From Prochlorococcus sp. AG-355-N16 (lineage in GTDB: Bacteria > Cyanobacteriota > Cyanobacteriia > PCC-6307 > Cyanobiaceae), in the NCBI GenBank assembly GCA_003278545.1, contig QCEF01000006.1, positions 1 to 64,000 of the forward strand: a stretch of DNA of 64,000 nt, read 5' to 3'. Position 1 is the first letter of the stretch, and each line of letters opens with the position of its first letter. This document shows, in pieces, positions 48,517-59,038 of the stretch. A program made the position numbers and the translations under genes. A model generated the notes under the pieces. That model was not told where the DNA came from and searched no databases. It was given only the letters and a program-made list of their open reading frames with translations.

Positions 48517-49665
48517 ATGAGAAATAATAAATCACGAAAAAAAGCATTAATAACTGGAATTAATGGGCAAGATGGTAGTTATCTGGCTGAATATCTACTA
48601 GAAAAGAATTATGAAGTGCATGGTATCAAAAGGAGAAGTAGTCTTTTCAATACACAAAGAATTGATCATTTATATCAAGATCCTCACGATAGTGATCAAG
48701 CCTTTATTTTGCATTATGGTGATTTGACTGATAGTTGCAATATAGTAAAAATAATACAAGAAGTACAACCTGATGAAATATATAATTTAGGAGCACAAAG
48801 TCATGTTGCTGTAAGCTTTGAGTCTCCAGAATATACTGCTAATTGTGATGCAATCGGCACATTAAGAATATTAGAAGCTATTAGATTATTGAACTTACAA
48901 AAAAAGACAAGAATTTATCAAGCTAGTACAAGTGAATTATTTGGAAAAGTTCAAGAAATTCCTCAAAAAGAAACAACCAGTTTTTATCCCAGAAGCCCCT
49001 ATGCTGTCGCAAAGATGTATGCCTACTGGATAACAGTTAACTATAGAGAAGCATATGGAATGTATGCCTGTAATGGAATTTTGTTTAACCATGAAAGCCC
49101 GAGACGTGGAGAAACTTTCGTCACAAGAAAAATAACAAGAGGATTATCCAGAATTGATGAGGGCTTAGAAAAATGTTTATATATGGGAAATATTGATTCA
49201 TTAAGGGATTGGGGGCATGCTAGAGATTACGTTGAAATGCAATGGTTGATGTTGCAACAAGATAAGCCTGAAGACTTTGTCATTGCTACTGGAAGGCAAG
49301 AAACTGTTAGAAAATTTATTGAACTGTCGGCAATTGAATTAGGATGGGACAAAAATCAAAAAGGAGTGCCAATAAAATGGAAAAATAAGGGAGTTGAGGA
49401 AATTGGTATTAGATGTGATACAGGAGAAGTTGTGATAAGGATTGATCATAGATATTTTAGGCCTACAGAAGTGGAAACATTACTTGGTGATCCATCCAAA
49501 GCAAAAGAGAAACTAGGATGGACACCAAAAATTTCTCTAGAAGAATTAGTAAAAGAAATGGTAAGATTCGATAAAGAGGAAGCTAAGAAAGAAGCCTTAT
49601 TAAAAAAGAAAGGATTTGATGTCTATGGTTCAATTGAAAATCCTCCAAATTCAATAAAAAATTAA
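48517..49665 (+). CDS. gmd: GDP-mannose 4,6-dehydratase
   Basis: This 382-aa protein has [40 protein letters not shown], the active site [40 protein letters not shown] and [19 protein letters not shown], all diagnostic of Gmd. It turns GDP-mannose into GDP-4-keto-6-deoxymannose. The C-terminal extension ([14 protein letters not shown]) is common in cyanobacterial and proteobacterial forms. It lies 12 bp before fcl. The 166-bp upstream gap should carry the promoter. Confidence 0.97.
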   Translation: MRNNKSRKKALITGINGQDGSYLAEYLLEKNYEVHGIKRRSSLFNTQRIDHLYQDPHDSDQAFILHYGDLTDSCNIVKIIQEVQPDEIYNLGAQSHVAVSFESPEYTANCDAIGTLRILEAIRLLNLQKKTRIYQASTSELFGKVQEIPQKETTSFYPRSPYAVAKMYAYWITVNYREAYGMYACNGILFNHESPRRGETFVTRKITRGLSRIDEGLEKCLYMGNIDSLRDWGHARDYVEMQWLMLQQDKPEDFVIATGRQETVRKFIELSAIELGWDKNQKGVPIKWKNKGVEEIGIRCDTGEVVIRIDHRYFRPTEVETLLGDPSKAKEKLGWTPKISLEELVKEMVRFDKEEAKKEALLKKKGFDVYGSIENPPNSIKN

Positions 49666-49677
49666 TAAAAACCACAG

Positions 49678-50673
49678 ATGTCTTTAATAAACTTAAATGA
49701 TAAAATATTTATATGCGGTCATAATGGAATGGTCGGAAGTGCAATATTGAGAGCTTTAACAAAAAAAAATTATCAAAATATACTTACAATCTCTAGGAAA
49801 CAATTAGATTTATCTTGTCAAGAAGCTGTAAATCAATGGTTTGTCTCTAACAAACCAGATGTTGTTATTTTGGCAGCAGCAAAAGTGGGTGGAATAATGG
49901 CTAATAATATTTATCCAACTGAATTTTTATTAGAAAATCTACAAATCCAAAATAATGTAATTGAATCAGCTTGGAGAAATAACGTTAAAAGACTTCTTTT
50001 CTTAGGCAGCAGTTGTATTTATCCAAAATTTGCTAAACAACCTATAACTGAAGATTCATTATTGACTGGGGAACTTGAGAGCACCAATGAATTTTATGCA
50101 ATTGCAAAAATTTCTGGAATTAAATTATGTGAGGCTTTAAGAAAACAATATGGATTTGATTCAATATGTTTAATGCCAACTAATTTATATGGTCCTGGCG
50201 ATAACTATAATCTAAAAAACAGCCATGTTTTGCCCGCTTTAATTAGAAAATTTTATGAGGCGAAGTTAAAAGATAGAGAAAGTGTTACATGTTGGGGGAC
50301 TGGAAAACCACTCAGAGAGTTTTTACATGTTGATGATCTTGGTGATGCATGTGTATTTTCTCTTGAAAATTGGAATCCAGACAACCCAGATTCTCCAGTA
50401 GATAGAAATGGGAAAAAATTAACTTTCTTAAATGTTGGAAGCGGTAAAGATATTTCTATAAAAAACTTGGCTGAAATCATAAGCAAAGAAATTAAATATG
50501 AAGGACAAATAATTTGGGATGATAATTTACCCGATGGCACTCCTAGAAAATTATTAGATGTTAGAAAAATTTCGAGTTTAGGATGGACTCCTAAAATTGA
50601 CTTAAAAATGGGCATCTCCAAAACAATTGAAGACTTCACTTACAAAATCAAAAATAAACAATTAAGACAATAA
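49678..50673 (+). CDS. fcl: GDP-L-fucose synthase
   Basis: This 331-aa protein has IFICGHNGMVGSAILRALTK, AAAKVGGIMANNIYPTEFLL, LFLGSSCIYPKFAKQPITED and EFYAIAKISGIKLCEALRKQ with the catalytic Tyr and Lys. It acts as epimerase and reductase on the product of Gmd to form GDP-L-fucose. The next gene starts 2 bp after its stop. A GT10-type fucosyltransferase gene at 52476 is the probable user of the product. Confidence 0.97.
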   Translation: MSLINLNDKIFICGHNGMVGSAILRALTKKNYQNILTISRKQLDLSCQEAVNQWFVSNKPDVVILAAAKVGGIMANNIYPTEFLLENLQIQNNVIESAWRNNVKRLLFLGSSCIYPKFAKQPITEDSLLTGELESTNEFYAIAKISGIKLCEALRKQYGFDSICLMPTNLYGPGDNYNLKNSHVLPALIRKFYEAKLKDRESVTCWGTGKPLREFLHVDDLGDACVFSLENWNPDNPDSPVDRNGKKLTFLNVGSGKDISIKNLAEIISKEIKYEGQIIWDDNLPDGTPRKLLDVRKISSLGWTPKIDLKMGISKTIEDFTYKIKNKQLRQ

Positions 50674-50675
50674 TT

Positions 50676-52469
50676 ATGAATAGGAAAGTAGGAGAACGAA
50701 ATTTATACCAAATATATAGACAATTGTGGATCCTATTGAGTTTTAGAAGAAAAAGGCAGGTATTATGCGCATTTATTTTAATTATTTCATCTGCGCTTGC
50801 GGAAATGCTTAGTATTTTAAGTATTTATCCTCTTTTAAGAATAATTACATCCCAGAAAGATATATTAGAAGATAGATTAATCTCAAACTTTTCTAATTTT
50901 TTATCTTCTTACGATAGTAATAATTTAATAGTTATATTTACTATATTTTTTGTTGTTTCAGTTATCTTTAACGCGATACTAAAATTATCTAATATATATT
51001 ACAACGCAAGATTAATTGCAGCTCTAGGAGACGATTTAGGTTCATTTGTTTTTGACAAAACAATACATAGTTCATTTGAAGAGAAAGTTAAACAAAATTC
51101 TGCAGAAACAATTGCTTCAATAAACTCACATGTGCCAAGTACTATTACAGGTGTTGAGGTAGGTTTAAATATTATTTCATTTGGAATTACATCCTTATTT
51201 ATTTTATTTGGGATGACGATAATCAGTTGGAAAATAACATGTGTTTCTTTATTTTTATTTTCGTTTGTATATTTTGTAATTCTTAGTTTGCTCAGGAAGA
51301 GGGTATTTATTTATGGAAAAATGATATCTGAGGCTAATATTTCAATAGTTAAATTTGTTCAAGAATCTTTTGGCTCAATAAGGGAGATAATAATAGATAA
51401 TACTTTTCTTTTTCACAAAAAAAGATTCAAGCATATAAATAAATTGAGATACGTTTTAAATGCCAGATCAACTTTTTTAACATCCTCTCCTAGATATTTT
51501 ATTGAGACAGTTACTCTTTCTTCAATAGCATTATTTGCTTTTTATTATTCAAAAAATAGTTCAACTTCTAATTATTTTATACCTGCTTTAGGATCATTAG
51601 CCCTTGGTATGCAGAAATTATTACCCGCTCTTCAGCAGTTATACGCATCCTTTATGAATTTTTCTGTACAAAATTATCCTGCAAATATGACATTGGATGT
51701 TCTTGAAGGAGCCCAAAAAACTTATACTGAAGATTTCAATAAAGAAGAACTAGTATTCCAAAATAAATTAACATTCAAAAATGTTTCTTTCGAATATGAT
51801 AAAAATAATTCTGTTTTACGGAATCTAAATTTTGAAATAATTAAGGGTCAAAAAATTGGAATTGTTGGTGAAACTGGTAGTGGTAAAAGTACTTTAATAG
51901 ATCTTATTTTAGGTTTATTAACTCCAACAAAAGGAAATATCTACATTGATGGAGAAAGACTACATTATGAAAATAAACAGTTCTTGGTTAATTGGAGATC
52001 TATTATTTCTCATGTTTCGCAACAAATTTATTTGTCTGATACAAATTATGCTGAAAATATAGCTTTTGGAATGCACATTAATCAAATAGATATGGATAAG
52101 GTAAAAAAAGTTTCGGAAATAGCCTTAATTAAAGACTTTATAGAATCTTCTAAATATAAATTTCTTAGTCCAGTTGGAGAAAGAGGTATTCAACTTAGTG
52201 GTGGGCAATTGCAAAGAATAGGTATAGCTAGAGCAATATATAAGAATTCTCAAGTTTTAGTTTTAGATGAAGCCACCAGTGCTTTAGACAATAAGACCGA
52301 AAAGAAATTAATGAATTCAATAATTACCAATTTCCCAAATCTCACTTATATAATTATTGCTCATAGGCTTTCTACTTTATCTGATTGTGATCTATTGATT
52401 CACATTAAAAACGGTGAAATTTTTAATATAGATAAGCCAAGCGAAATAATTCCTGATCTAAGCAGATAG
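50676..52469 (+). CDS. ABC exporter, probable lipid-linked oligosaccharide flippase
   Basis: This 597-aa half-transporter has six transmembrane helices (residues about 30-330) fused to an ATPase with Walker A GIVGETGSGKST, signature LSGGQLQR, Walker B VLVLDEATSALD and switch IAHR. The size and fusion resemble MsbA/PglK-type flippases more than type I secretion transporters; there is no C39-like or cNMP domain. It follows fcl after 2 bp and probably moves a lipid-linked glycan. A lipid substrate is inferred from context only. Confidence 0.8.
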   Translation: MNRKVGERNLYQIYRQLWILLSFRRKRQVLCAFILIISSALAEMLSILSIYPLLRIITSQKDILEDRLISNFSNFLSSYDSNNLIVIFTIFFVVSVIFNAILKLSNIYYNARLIAALGDDLGSFVFDKTIHSSFEEKVKQNSAETIASINSHVPSTITGVEVGLNIISFGITSLFILFGMTIISWKITCVSLFLFSFVYFVILSLLRKRVFIYGKMISEANISIVKFVQESFGSIREIIIDNTFLFHKKRFKHINKLRYVLNARSTFLTSSPRYFIETVTLSSIALFAFYYSKNSSTSNYFIPALGSLALGMQKLLPALQQLYASFMNFSVQNYPANMTLDVLEGAQKTYTEDFNKEELVFQNKLTFKNVSFEYDKNNSVLRNLNFEIIKGQKIGIVGETGSGKSTLIDLILGLLTPTKGNIYIDGERLHYENKQFLVNWRSIISHVSQQIYLSDTNYAENIAFGMHINQIDMDKVKKVSEIALIKDFIESSKYKFLSPVGERGIQLSGGQLQRIGIARAIYKNSQVLVLDEATSALDNKTEKKLMNSIITNFPNLTYIIIAHRLSTLSDCDLLIHIKNGEIFNIDKPSEIIPDLSR

Positions 52470-52475
52470 TTTTAT

Positions 52476-53561
52476 TTATAAAATAAATTGAGATAAGCTT
52501 TTTTTCATTTTTGCTATTATTTCATTCTTGAAATTTAAAACTTTATTTTCTTCTAATAAGGCAGGCACAAAAACCTTATTATTTTCATTTGTAATAGAAA
52601 GTACTTTATCTAAAATCAAATCGTATGATTGATCTGGATTTATATTTACAAATAATGGATGATCATTAAAAGGAGAATATTCTCGAGAACCCCAATATAT
52701 AGTTTTCGAACCTCCAAGGAAAGCATGCATTCCTTTTTCTGTTATGTATCCAGGATAAATAGAATTTTCCATCGCTAAAGTACCCTTATATTTACTTATC
52801 AGACTGATTTTGTCTTTAATAGGTTTAGTATGAGAGCCAAATCTATCTATCTTTATTTTATTGTCTTGTATCTCTTGTATTATACTCTCTCTAAAAGGTT
52901 CAGAATTATTCCCTATATAAACAATACCTGACTCTCTTTTTGAAAAGTCTATAATTCTACTCTTACAAAAATTATTAATATTATAAACTTTTCTATCTGG
53001 ATAATCTTGCCCTCTTTTAAAAAGATCTATTTCAAATAGCCATAAAGGAAGATAAATATTTCTACCTCTGTATGTATTTATGTCAGAAGAAATACTTAAA
53101 TCATAATTACTGAAATATGGTCTTAAATTTTCTCCAAGAAAAAGAATTTTAAAACAATGATTATATTTTCTTGAAATTGGATTATTTCTTCCTAAGCATG
53201 AACTAATAAGTATGTCAGCTTTACCTGAATTGTTAGTAACTAAAAATTCCTCATCTGGTAAACTTTCCTTTAAAAAATCTAGTATTTGACAATCTTTAGA
53301 ATTCATATCAGGCCAAAATCCCTCCCACATTAAAAAGATAGGTGGCTTAACTCCTGTAAGAATGTATTTCTTTTTTCTTTTTGATATATTTTTTAACCTC
53401 TTCTCCATTCTTTTCCAATAATCTGTGTTTTTAGAATTGCTATTTTTAATAATATTTAAACATTTATCAATATTTCTTTTAGATATTTCTTTCTCAAAGA
53501 TTAAAGCATCATTACTTAATCCCTCTTGAGAGGCTTCAGAAAACCATTGTTTTTCAAACAT
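52476..53561 (-). CDS. GT10-type fucosyltransferase
   Basis: This 361-aa protein has the C-terminal GT10 motif block RFGSHTKPIKDKISLISKYK, LAMENSIYPGYITEKGMHAF and LGGSKTIYWGS, the alpha-1,3/1,4-fucosyltransferase signature (F-E-N-S..DY-V-T-E-K). The N-terminal half (PPIFLMWEGFWPDMN) is less conserved, as expected. It uses GDP-fucose and would attach fucose to a glycan acceptor. It is encoded opposite to gmd, fcl and the flippase but adjacent, which agrees with local supply of GDP-fucose. Confidence 0.85.
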   Translation of the reverse strand: MFEKQWFSEASQEGLSNDALIFEKEISKRNIDKCLNIIKNSNSKNTDYWKRMEKRLKNISKRKKKYILTGVKPPIFLMWEGFWPDMNSKDCQILDFLKESLPDEEFLVTNNSGKADILISSCLGRNNPISRKYNHCFKILFLGENLRPYFSNYDLSISSDINTYRGRNIYLPLWLFEIDLFKRGQDYPDRKVYNINNFCKSRIIDFSKRESGIVYIGNNSEPFRESIIQEIQDNKIKIDRFGSHTKPIKDKISLISKYKGTLAMENSIYPGYITEKGMHAFLGGSKTIYWGSREYSPFNDHPLFVNINPDQSYDLILDKVLSITNENNKVFVPALLEENKVLNFKNEIIAKMKKSLSQFIL

Positions 53562-53640
53562 ATATTATTATTGCTTTTATTGATAATGTTATATTAATAT
53601 GAGACTTATTGTTGTTCAAATAAATTTGAGATATTACTAA

Positions 53641-55284
53641 ATGAATTCAGAAAAGATTGGTAATGAAACGGAGCTTGATGTTGATTTAGGCAATATAAAA
53701 AAAATAATTCAAAAGTATATCTATTTAATTCTAATATCTACATCCCTTTCTTTTTTTGTTGGATATCTCAGAGGAAAAACGTTACCTAAAATTTGGCAAG
53801 GCCAGTTTCAAATAGTTTTAAATTCAAGTGACAAAGCATCTTCTACAAATAATATTGAAGCAAGTTTGAAATCTCTTTTAGGAAAATCAACTTCAAGTAC
53901 TGATCTGTCTACGCAATTGGAAATTATGAATAGTCCTCTTGTTTTAATACCAACTTATGAGAATATATTAAAGTTAAATGAATTTAAAAAGCTTGATATT
54001 AAAGAATTTAGTTTTGGAGATATAAAATCAAATCTCAAATCAAAGTTTAAAGATGGAACAACAGTACTAAATATAAAATTTAATAATACAAACAAAGAAT
54101 TAATACCTATTGTTCTTAAAGAGATATCTAAAACATATCAAGCTTTTTCTTATAGAGACAGACAATCTAATTTAGATAAAGGAATTAAATTCTTACAAAC
54201 ACAACAAAATATTTATAAAGATAAATTAATGAAATCTACAAAAGAATTAAAAGAATTTAGTAGAGAAAATAATTTATCATTCGAAGTTATTGGGGATGAA
54301 ATAATAATAAATACTGAGGTTCAAAGAATGAAATCAGCAAATGAAATTAGAATCTTAGAACAAAGAATATCTTTACTGAAATCTTTGGATAATGAGGAGG
54401 AATTTATCTATGCAGCAAAGATTTATAATCCTAATTCACAAATTTTGGAAGAAATTCAATCAATTGAAAAGTCATTGGTAGTTAATAGCCTTGTATACGC
54501 AGAAACTGATAAATTGATGATCTTGCTAAGGGATGCAAAAGCGAATTTATATGAAAGTTTGCGAAGAGATTTATTAGCATTTTTAGAGTCAGAGAAAGAT
54601 GCAAAAGAAGCTGAAATGATTTCAGCTGAGAGGCCTATTAAGGTATTATCTGAATACGCTAGATTAATTAGAGAAAACAAAAGAACAAATTCTTTTTTAA
54701 CTAAATTTGAACAAATTAAAAATGAAATTTCTTTAGAACTTGCCAAGGCTAAAGATCCATGGGAAATAATAACAAATCCGAAAGTTTTTGATACTCCAAT
54801 AGGCCCAGATTTGAAAAAAATATCATTTATTTATACATTTGTAGGTTTTTTTGGGAGCATTATTTTATTTTTGATTTATGAAATACGTAAAGGTATCGTT
54901 TTAACTTCATCAGAAGCAAAAAAAATTCTTAATCTTCCAAATTTATTAGACACCCCTCCTTATCTTGATAATAACAATTTCAAAGAAGCCTTAACTCTTT
55001 TAATAAATTCTTATCTTGGGATTAAAAATAAAGAAGAATTAGTTTTTTTATTTATGGGTGATGAAGATAATCAAACTATAATAAATTTCAAATCAACTTT
55101 AAATAATCTATTTAAAAATAAAATAACTATATCCAATAATCTTTCAGAAGCAAATAAATATAAAAGTCAAATTATCGTTGTAATTTTGGGATATAATAAT
55201 AAATCAGAACTCCAAAATCTCAAATTTAACATGAAAATGCAAAGACTTGATAATACAGGATTCATTGCATTAAATAATAATTAG
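53641..55284 (+). CDS. Wzz-like polysaccharide co-polymerase
   Basis: This 547-aa protein has an N-terminal transmembrane helix (KYIYLILISTSLSFFVGYLR), a long periplasmic coiled-coil region (residues 80-380, with helix breaks), and a second transmembrane helix near residue 400 (FIYTFVGFFGSIILFLIYEI). A C-terminal cytoplasmic part with no Walker motifs follows, so no tyrosine-kinase domain is evident. This is the architecture of Wzz/chain-length regulators. It is next to the Wza-like gene, 9 bp apart, so the pair forms a Wzz/Wza export unit. Confidence 0.82.
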   Translation: MNSEKIGNETELDVDLGNIKKIIQKYIYLILISTSLSFFVGYLRGKTLPKIWQGQFQIVLNSSDKASSTNNIEASLKSLLGKSTSSTDLSTQLEIMNSPLVLIPTYENILKLNEFKKLDIKEFSFGDIKSNLKSKFKDGTTVLNIKFNNTNKELIPIVLKEISKTYQAFSYRDRQSNLDKGIKFLQTQQNIYKDKLMKSTKELKEFSRENNLSFEVIGDEIIINTEVQRMKSANEIRILEQRISLLKSLDNEEEFIYAAKIYNPNSQILEEIQSIEKSLVVNSLVYAETDKLMILLRDAKANLYESLRRDLLAFLESEKDAKEAEMISAERPIKVLSEYARLIRENKRTNSFLTKFEQIKNEISLELAKAKDPWEIITNPKVFDTPIGPDLKKISFIYTFVGFFGSIILFLIYEIRKGIVLTSSEAKKILNLPNLLDTPPYLDNNNFKEALTLLINSYLGIKNKEELVFLFMGDEDNQTIINFKSTLNNLFKNKITISNNLSEANKYKSQIIVVILGYNNKSELQNLKFNMKMQRLDNTGFIALNNN

Positions 55285-55293
55285 AAGAAGTTA

Positions 55294-56523
55294 ATGAGAA
55301 GTAGAATTAAAACTATTTTTAAAGTTAAAAAAATTAAAAATTTCTCTTTATTTTTTTTGTTTTTATCTTTTCCTCTTTTTGTAAATAGTATAAAAAGTGA
55401 AAATCTAAAAAATTATAATAATATTCTTTCTCAAAGTTATTTTGATAAAAAAGGATCTATTGATTATATAGTTGGCGTCGGAGATATATTAGCAATAAGC
55501 TTTGTAGATGGTTCTGGCTTAAAACCCAACAGTTTGATTTTAGATTTAGATATCTATAAAGATTTCACGGTTGAGGGTGATGGAACTTTATTTGTGCCTC
55601 GTTTTAAAAAACTATATGTAGAAGGATTAACTTTAAATGAATTGACTCTTTTACTTAACGAAAAATACAAAGAAGTTTTTATAAATCCTAACGTGAAAAT
55701 TAAAGTAAAAAAATATAGATCAATTCAGGTATTTGTTGATGGCGAGGTAGAAAATCCTGGGTTATACACTTTCAGTGGTAGAGGGGGGAGTGAGTTTTAT
55801 GAAATAAATCCATCTAATTCAGATCAAATTGTGGGGACTTACAGATCTAATCAAATTAGAAAGCAAAAGGTGAATCTCACAAATAATAATACAGAACCAA
55901 CTGAAAGATTTCCAGATTTATATTCAGTTTTGAAAAAGGCAGGAGGTATAACAGCGTTTAGTGATTTATCAAATATTCAAGTAATAAGGAAAAATTCTAT
56001 TTCAAAGGGTGGAGGGAAAATAAAGGCTGAGATAAATTTTATTGATGTTATTCAGTTGTCCGATAATTCAAACAATATAAGAATACTAGATGGAGATAAA
56101 ATTTTTGTAAAAAGAAGTCCCATAGAATTAACTAAGCAATTAAGTAAAGCTGTTCAAACTAATTTAAATTCAAAATTCATTAATGTAATTGTTAGTGGAA
56201 GGGTAGAAAATGAAGGAACATTAACTGTTGCAAAAAATTCGACATTGAACGATGTTTTAAAAATGGCTGGCGGTACAAAGATTTTAAAAGGTGCTATTGA
56301 ATTTACTAGATTTAGAAATAATGGTGAAGTGGTGTCTAGAAAGTTCAATTATTCACCAAATGCAGCTAGAGGTGGACGAAAAAACCCATTTATGAAGTCA
56401 GGTGATATAGTTACAGTTAATAAAGGTGCAATTATTGCAACTAAAGATGTAATTACTGAAGTTACATCTCCCTTTATTGGTATTTATTCAACATACGCAG
56501 TCTTAGATTCAATACTTAATTGA
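55294..56523 (+). CDS. Wza-like polysaccharide export protein (SLBB domains)
   Basis: This is a 409-aa protein. The N-terminal signal segment (KNFSLFFLFLSFPLFVNSIK) is followed by a Poly_export domain (DYIVGVGDILAISFVDGSGL, VEGDGTLFVPRFKKLYVEGL) and SLBB repeats (SIQVFVDGEVENPGLYTFSG, then VIVSGRVENEGTLTVAKNST). It would form or support the outer-membrane pore for polysaccharide export. No lipobox is clear: the signal region lacks a Cys, unlike canonical Wza. It pairs with the Wzz-like gene. Confidence 0.88.
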   Translation: MRSRIKTIFKVKKIKNFSLFFLFLSFPLFVNSIKSENLKNYNNILSQSYFDKKGSIDYIVGVGDILAISFVDGSGLKPNSLILDLDIYKDFTVEGDGTLFVPRFKKLYVEGLTLNELTLLLNEKYKEVFINPNVKIKVKKYRSIQVFVDGEVENPGLYTFSGRGGSEFYEINPSNSDQIVGTYRSNQIRKQKVNLTNNNTEPTERFPDLYSVLKKAGGITAFSDLSNIQVIRKNSISKGGGKIKAEINFIDVIQLSDNSNNIRILDGDKIFVKRSPIELTKQLSKAVQTNLNSKFINVIVSGRVENEGTLTVAKNSTLNDVLKMAGGTKILKGAIEFTRFRNNGEVVSRKFNYSPNAARGGRKNPFMKSGDIVTVNKGAIIATKDVITEVTSPFIGIYSTYAVLDSILN

Positions 56524-56647
56524 TACTAAATTTTGAATATTAAAAAATTTATTAAAGATAGCTAGTGTGAATTTTATAATTATTATGTGAATTTCAAAAA
56601 TAAAATTAATCAAAATGCTAAAATTTCTAAATTAGTTTATCAATAAA

Positions 56648-57592
56648 GTGCAAAAATTTAATATAAAAAATTTAGTTACTGGTGGTGCAGGATTCATCGG
56701 CTCACATCTTATAGATAGATTAATGGATAAAGGAGAAGAAGTAATTTGTTTAGATAATTTTTATACAGGTGTAAAATCTAATTTAGACAAATGGTATACC
56801 AATCCTAGATTTGAATTAATAAGGCATGATGTCACAGAGCCAATAACAATTGAAATTGATAGGATATGGCATTTAGCTTGTCCAGCGTCTCCTGTTCATT
56901 ACCAACGTAATCCTATAAAAACATCTAAAACGAGTTTTTTAGGTACCTACAACATGCTTGGATTAGCAAAAAGATTAAATGCCGAAATATTATTTGCATC
57001 TACTAGTGAAATTTATGGAGATCCTGAGGTAAGTCCTCAAAGAGAGGACTACAAAGGATCTGTAAATCCCATTGGTATTAGGTCTTGTTACGACGAAGGT
57101 AAGAGAATTGGAGAAACATTATGTTTTGATTATCATCGAAAACATCTAACTAAAATTAAAGTAATGCGTATTTTTAATACATACGGACCGAGGATGTCGC
57201 CTGATGACGGAAGGGTAGTTAGTAATTTTATTGTTCAAGCTTTGAGAGGCGAGAACTTAACAATTTATGGCGATGGTAGCCAGACAAGAAGCTTCTGCTA
57301 TGTTGATGATCTTGTTGATGGAATGCAAAGATTAATGGAAAGCAAGCTTATAGGCCCTGTAAATATTGGTAATGATGAAGAGTTTACTATTTATGAACTT
57401 GCTAAAGTTATAATAAAAAAAATAAATCCAGAGCTTGAAATTATATTTAAGCCTTTGCCCGAAGATGACCCGCATCAAAGAAAACCATTTTTAGAAATTG
57501 CTAAAAAAGAACTCAAATGGTATCCCAATATAAGATTAAATGAAGGTTTAGATAAAACAATAGACTACTTCAGGTCTATCAAAATAACTTAA
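56648..57592 (+). CDS. UDP-glucuronate decarboxylase (UDP-xylose synthase)
   Basis: This 314-aa protein has a GTG start. [80 protein letters not shown] and [20 protein letters not shown] match UDP-xylose synthase/UXS, with the Y-x3-K pair and the TSEIYGDP active-site block. It decarboxylates UDP-glucuronate to UDP-xylose. It is followed after 5 bp by UDP-glucose dehydrogenase, which supplies its substrate. Confidence 0.95.
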   Translation: MQKFNIKNLVTGGAGFIGSHLIDRLMDKGEEVICLDNFYTGVKSNLDKWYTNPRFELIRHDVTEPITIEIDRIWHLACPASPVHYQRNPIKTSKTSFLGTYNMLGLAKRLNAEILFASTSEIYGDPEVSPQREDYKGSVNPIGIRSCYDEGKRIGETLCFDYHRKHLTKIKVMRIFNTYGPRMSPDDGRVVSNFIVQALRGENLTIYGDGSQTRSFCYVDDLVDGMQRLMESKLIGPVNIGNDEEFTIYELAKVIIKKINPELEIIFKPLPEDDPHQRKPFLEIAKKELKWYPNIRLNEGLDKTIDYFRSIKIT

Positions 57593-57597
57593 CAAAA

Positions 57598-59013
57598 ATG
57601 GTCGAAAAGTTTAAAAAAAAAATTAAAAATATTTGTTGCATTGGTGGAGGCTATGTAGGAGGTCCAACAATGGCTGTAATAGCTGATAACTGTCCTGATA
57701 TAAATGTAACTGTTGTGGACAAAAATGTCGAACGAATAAAATCATGGAACGATGGGGATCTTACTAAATTGCCTGTATTTGAACCTGGCTTAGAAGAAAT
57801 CATTAAAAGAGTAAGAAATAAAAATTTATTTTTCAGTTCAGATGTAGATATAAATATTAGTAAAGCGGATATTATATTTTTATCTGTAAATACTCCTACA
57901 AAAACAAAAGGTATTGGTTCTGGTCAAGCTAGTGATCTGACATGGATAGAAGCTTGCGCTAGGCAAGTTGCTGATGCTGCTAAAGGACATACAATTGTGG
58001 TTGAGAAAAGTACAATTCCTGTTAGAACTGCAGAAACGGTAAAGAAGATTCTTGAATCTAATAATAAAGATAATTCATTCTCAGTTTTATCAAATCCTGA
58101 GTTCCTTGCAGAGGGTACAGCAATAAATGACTTAGAGATGCCAGATCGCATTTTAATAGGTGGAGAGGATCATGTTGCTATTGAATTATTAAGTGATATA
58201 TATAGGAAATGGGTTGATGAAACAAAGATTCTTAAAACTAATATTTGGAGCAGTGAATTATCAAAATTAATTGCTAATGCTTTTTTAGCCCAAAGAGTAA
58301 GCTCAATTAATTCTGTATCTGCTATCTGTGAAGTAACAGGAGCTAATGTTCAAGAAGTATCAAAAGCTGTTGGATTCGATTCAAGAATTGGGAACAAATT
58401 TTTAAATCCTGGCCCAGGATTCGGGGGGAGCTGTTTTAAAAAGGACATACTAAATTTAATCTATCTATGTAATTATTATGGTTTAAGTGAAGTAGCTAAG
58501 TACTGGGAGCAGGTTATAAATATTAATAATTGGCAGCAAGATCGAATTTACAAAACTGTAGTTGATAAATTGTTTGGGACTGTATACAAAAAGAAAATAA
58601 TAATTTTAGGTTTTTCGTTTAAAGCTAATACAAACGATACCAGAGAATCAACATCAATATCAATATCAAAAAATTTGATTAATGAAGGAGCTCATTTGTT
58701 AATTCATGATCCAAAAGTATCATCAAAGCAAATTGCTAAAGACTTAGAAAAAGAACCACTGACTGAAAATTCAAACTCAGCGGAAGTTAACAATTATGGC
58801 ACATGGGAATATATTACTAACTTAGAAAATGCATTTATAAACGTTGATGCAGTTATAGTTCTGACTGATTGGAAAGTTTATAGAAATTTGGATTGGAATG
58901 AAATATCTAATCAAATTAGACCCCCTGCATGGGTATTTGATACAAGATTAATTTTAAATAAAAATAAAATTATTTCTTCAAATTTAAATTATTGGGGACT
59001 AGGGATCGGTTAG
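57598..59013 (+). CDS. UDP-glucose 6-dehydrogenase
   Basis: This 471-aa protein has CIGGGYVGGPTMAVIADNCP, then ILGFSFKANTNDTRESTSIS and GPGFGGSCFKKDILNLIYLC with the catalytic Cys. The long form and the 'GGPTMAVIA' and 'FKKDILNL' blocks resemble the eukaryotic-type UGDH more than the short bacterial Ugd. It oxidises UDP-glucose to UDP-glucuronate, the substrate of the UDP-xylose synthase encoded 5 bp upstream. Together they form a two-step operon. Confidence 0.95.
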   Translation: MVEKFKKKIKNICCIGGGYVGGPTMAVIADNCPDINVTVVDKNVERIKSWNDGDLTKLPVFEPGLEEIIKRVRNKNLFFSSDVDINISKADIIFLSVNTPTKTKGIGSGQASDLTWIEACARQVADAAKGHTIVVEKSTIPVRTAETVKKILESNNKDNSFSVLSNPEFLAEGTAINDLEMPDRILIGGEDHVAIELLSDIYRKWVDETKILKTNIWSSELSKLIANAFLAQRVSSINSVSAICEVTGANVQEVSKAVGFDSRIGNKFLNPGPGFGGSCFKKDILNLIYLCNYYGLSEVAKYWEQVININNWQQDRIYKTVVDKLFGTVYKKKIIILGFSFKANTNDTRESTSISISKNLINEGAHLLIHDPKVSSKQIAKDLEKEPLTENSNSAEVNNYGTWEYITNLENAFINVDAVIVLTDWKVYRNLDWNEISNQIRPPAWVFDTRLILNKNKIISSNLNYWGLGIG

Positions 59014-59038
59014 AGTTAAAGAATATTAAAAAAGTTTT

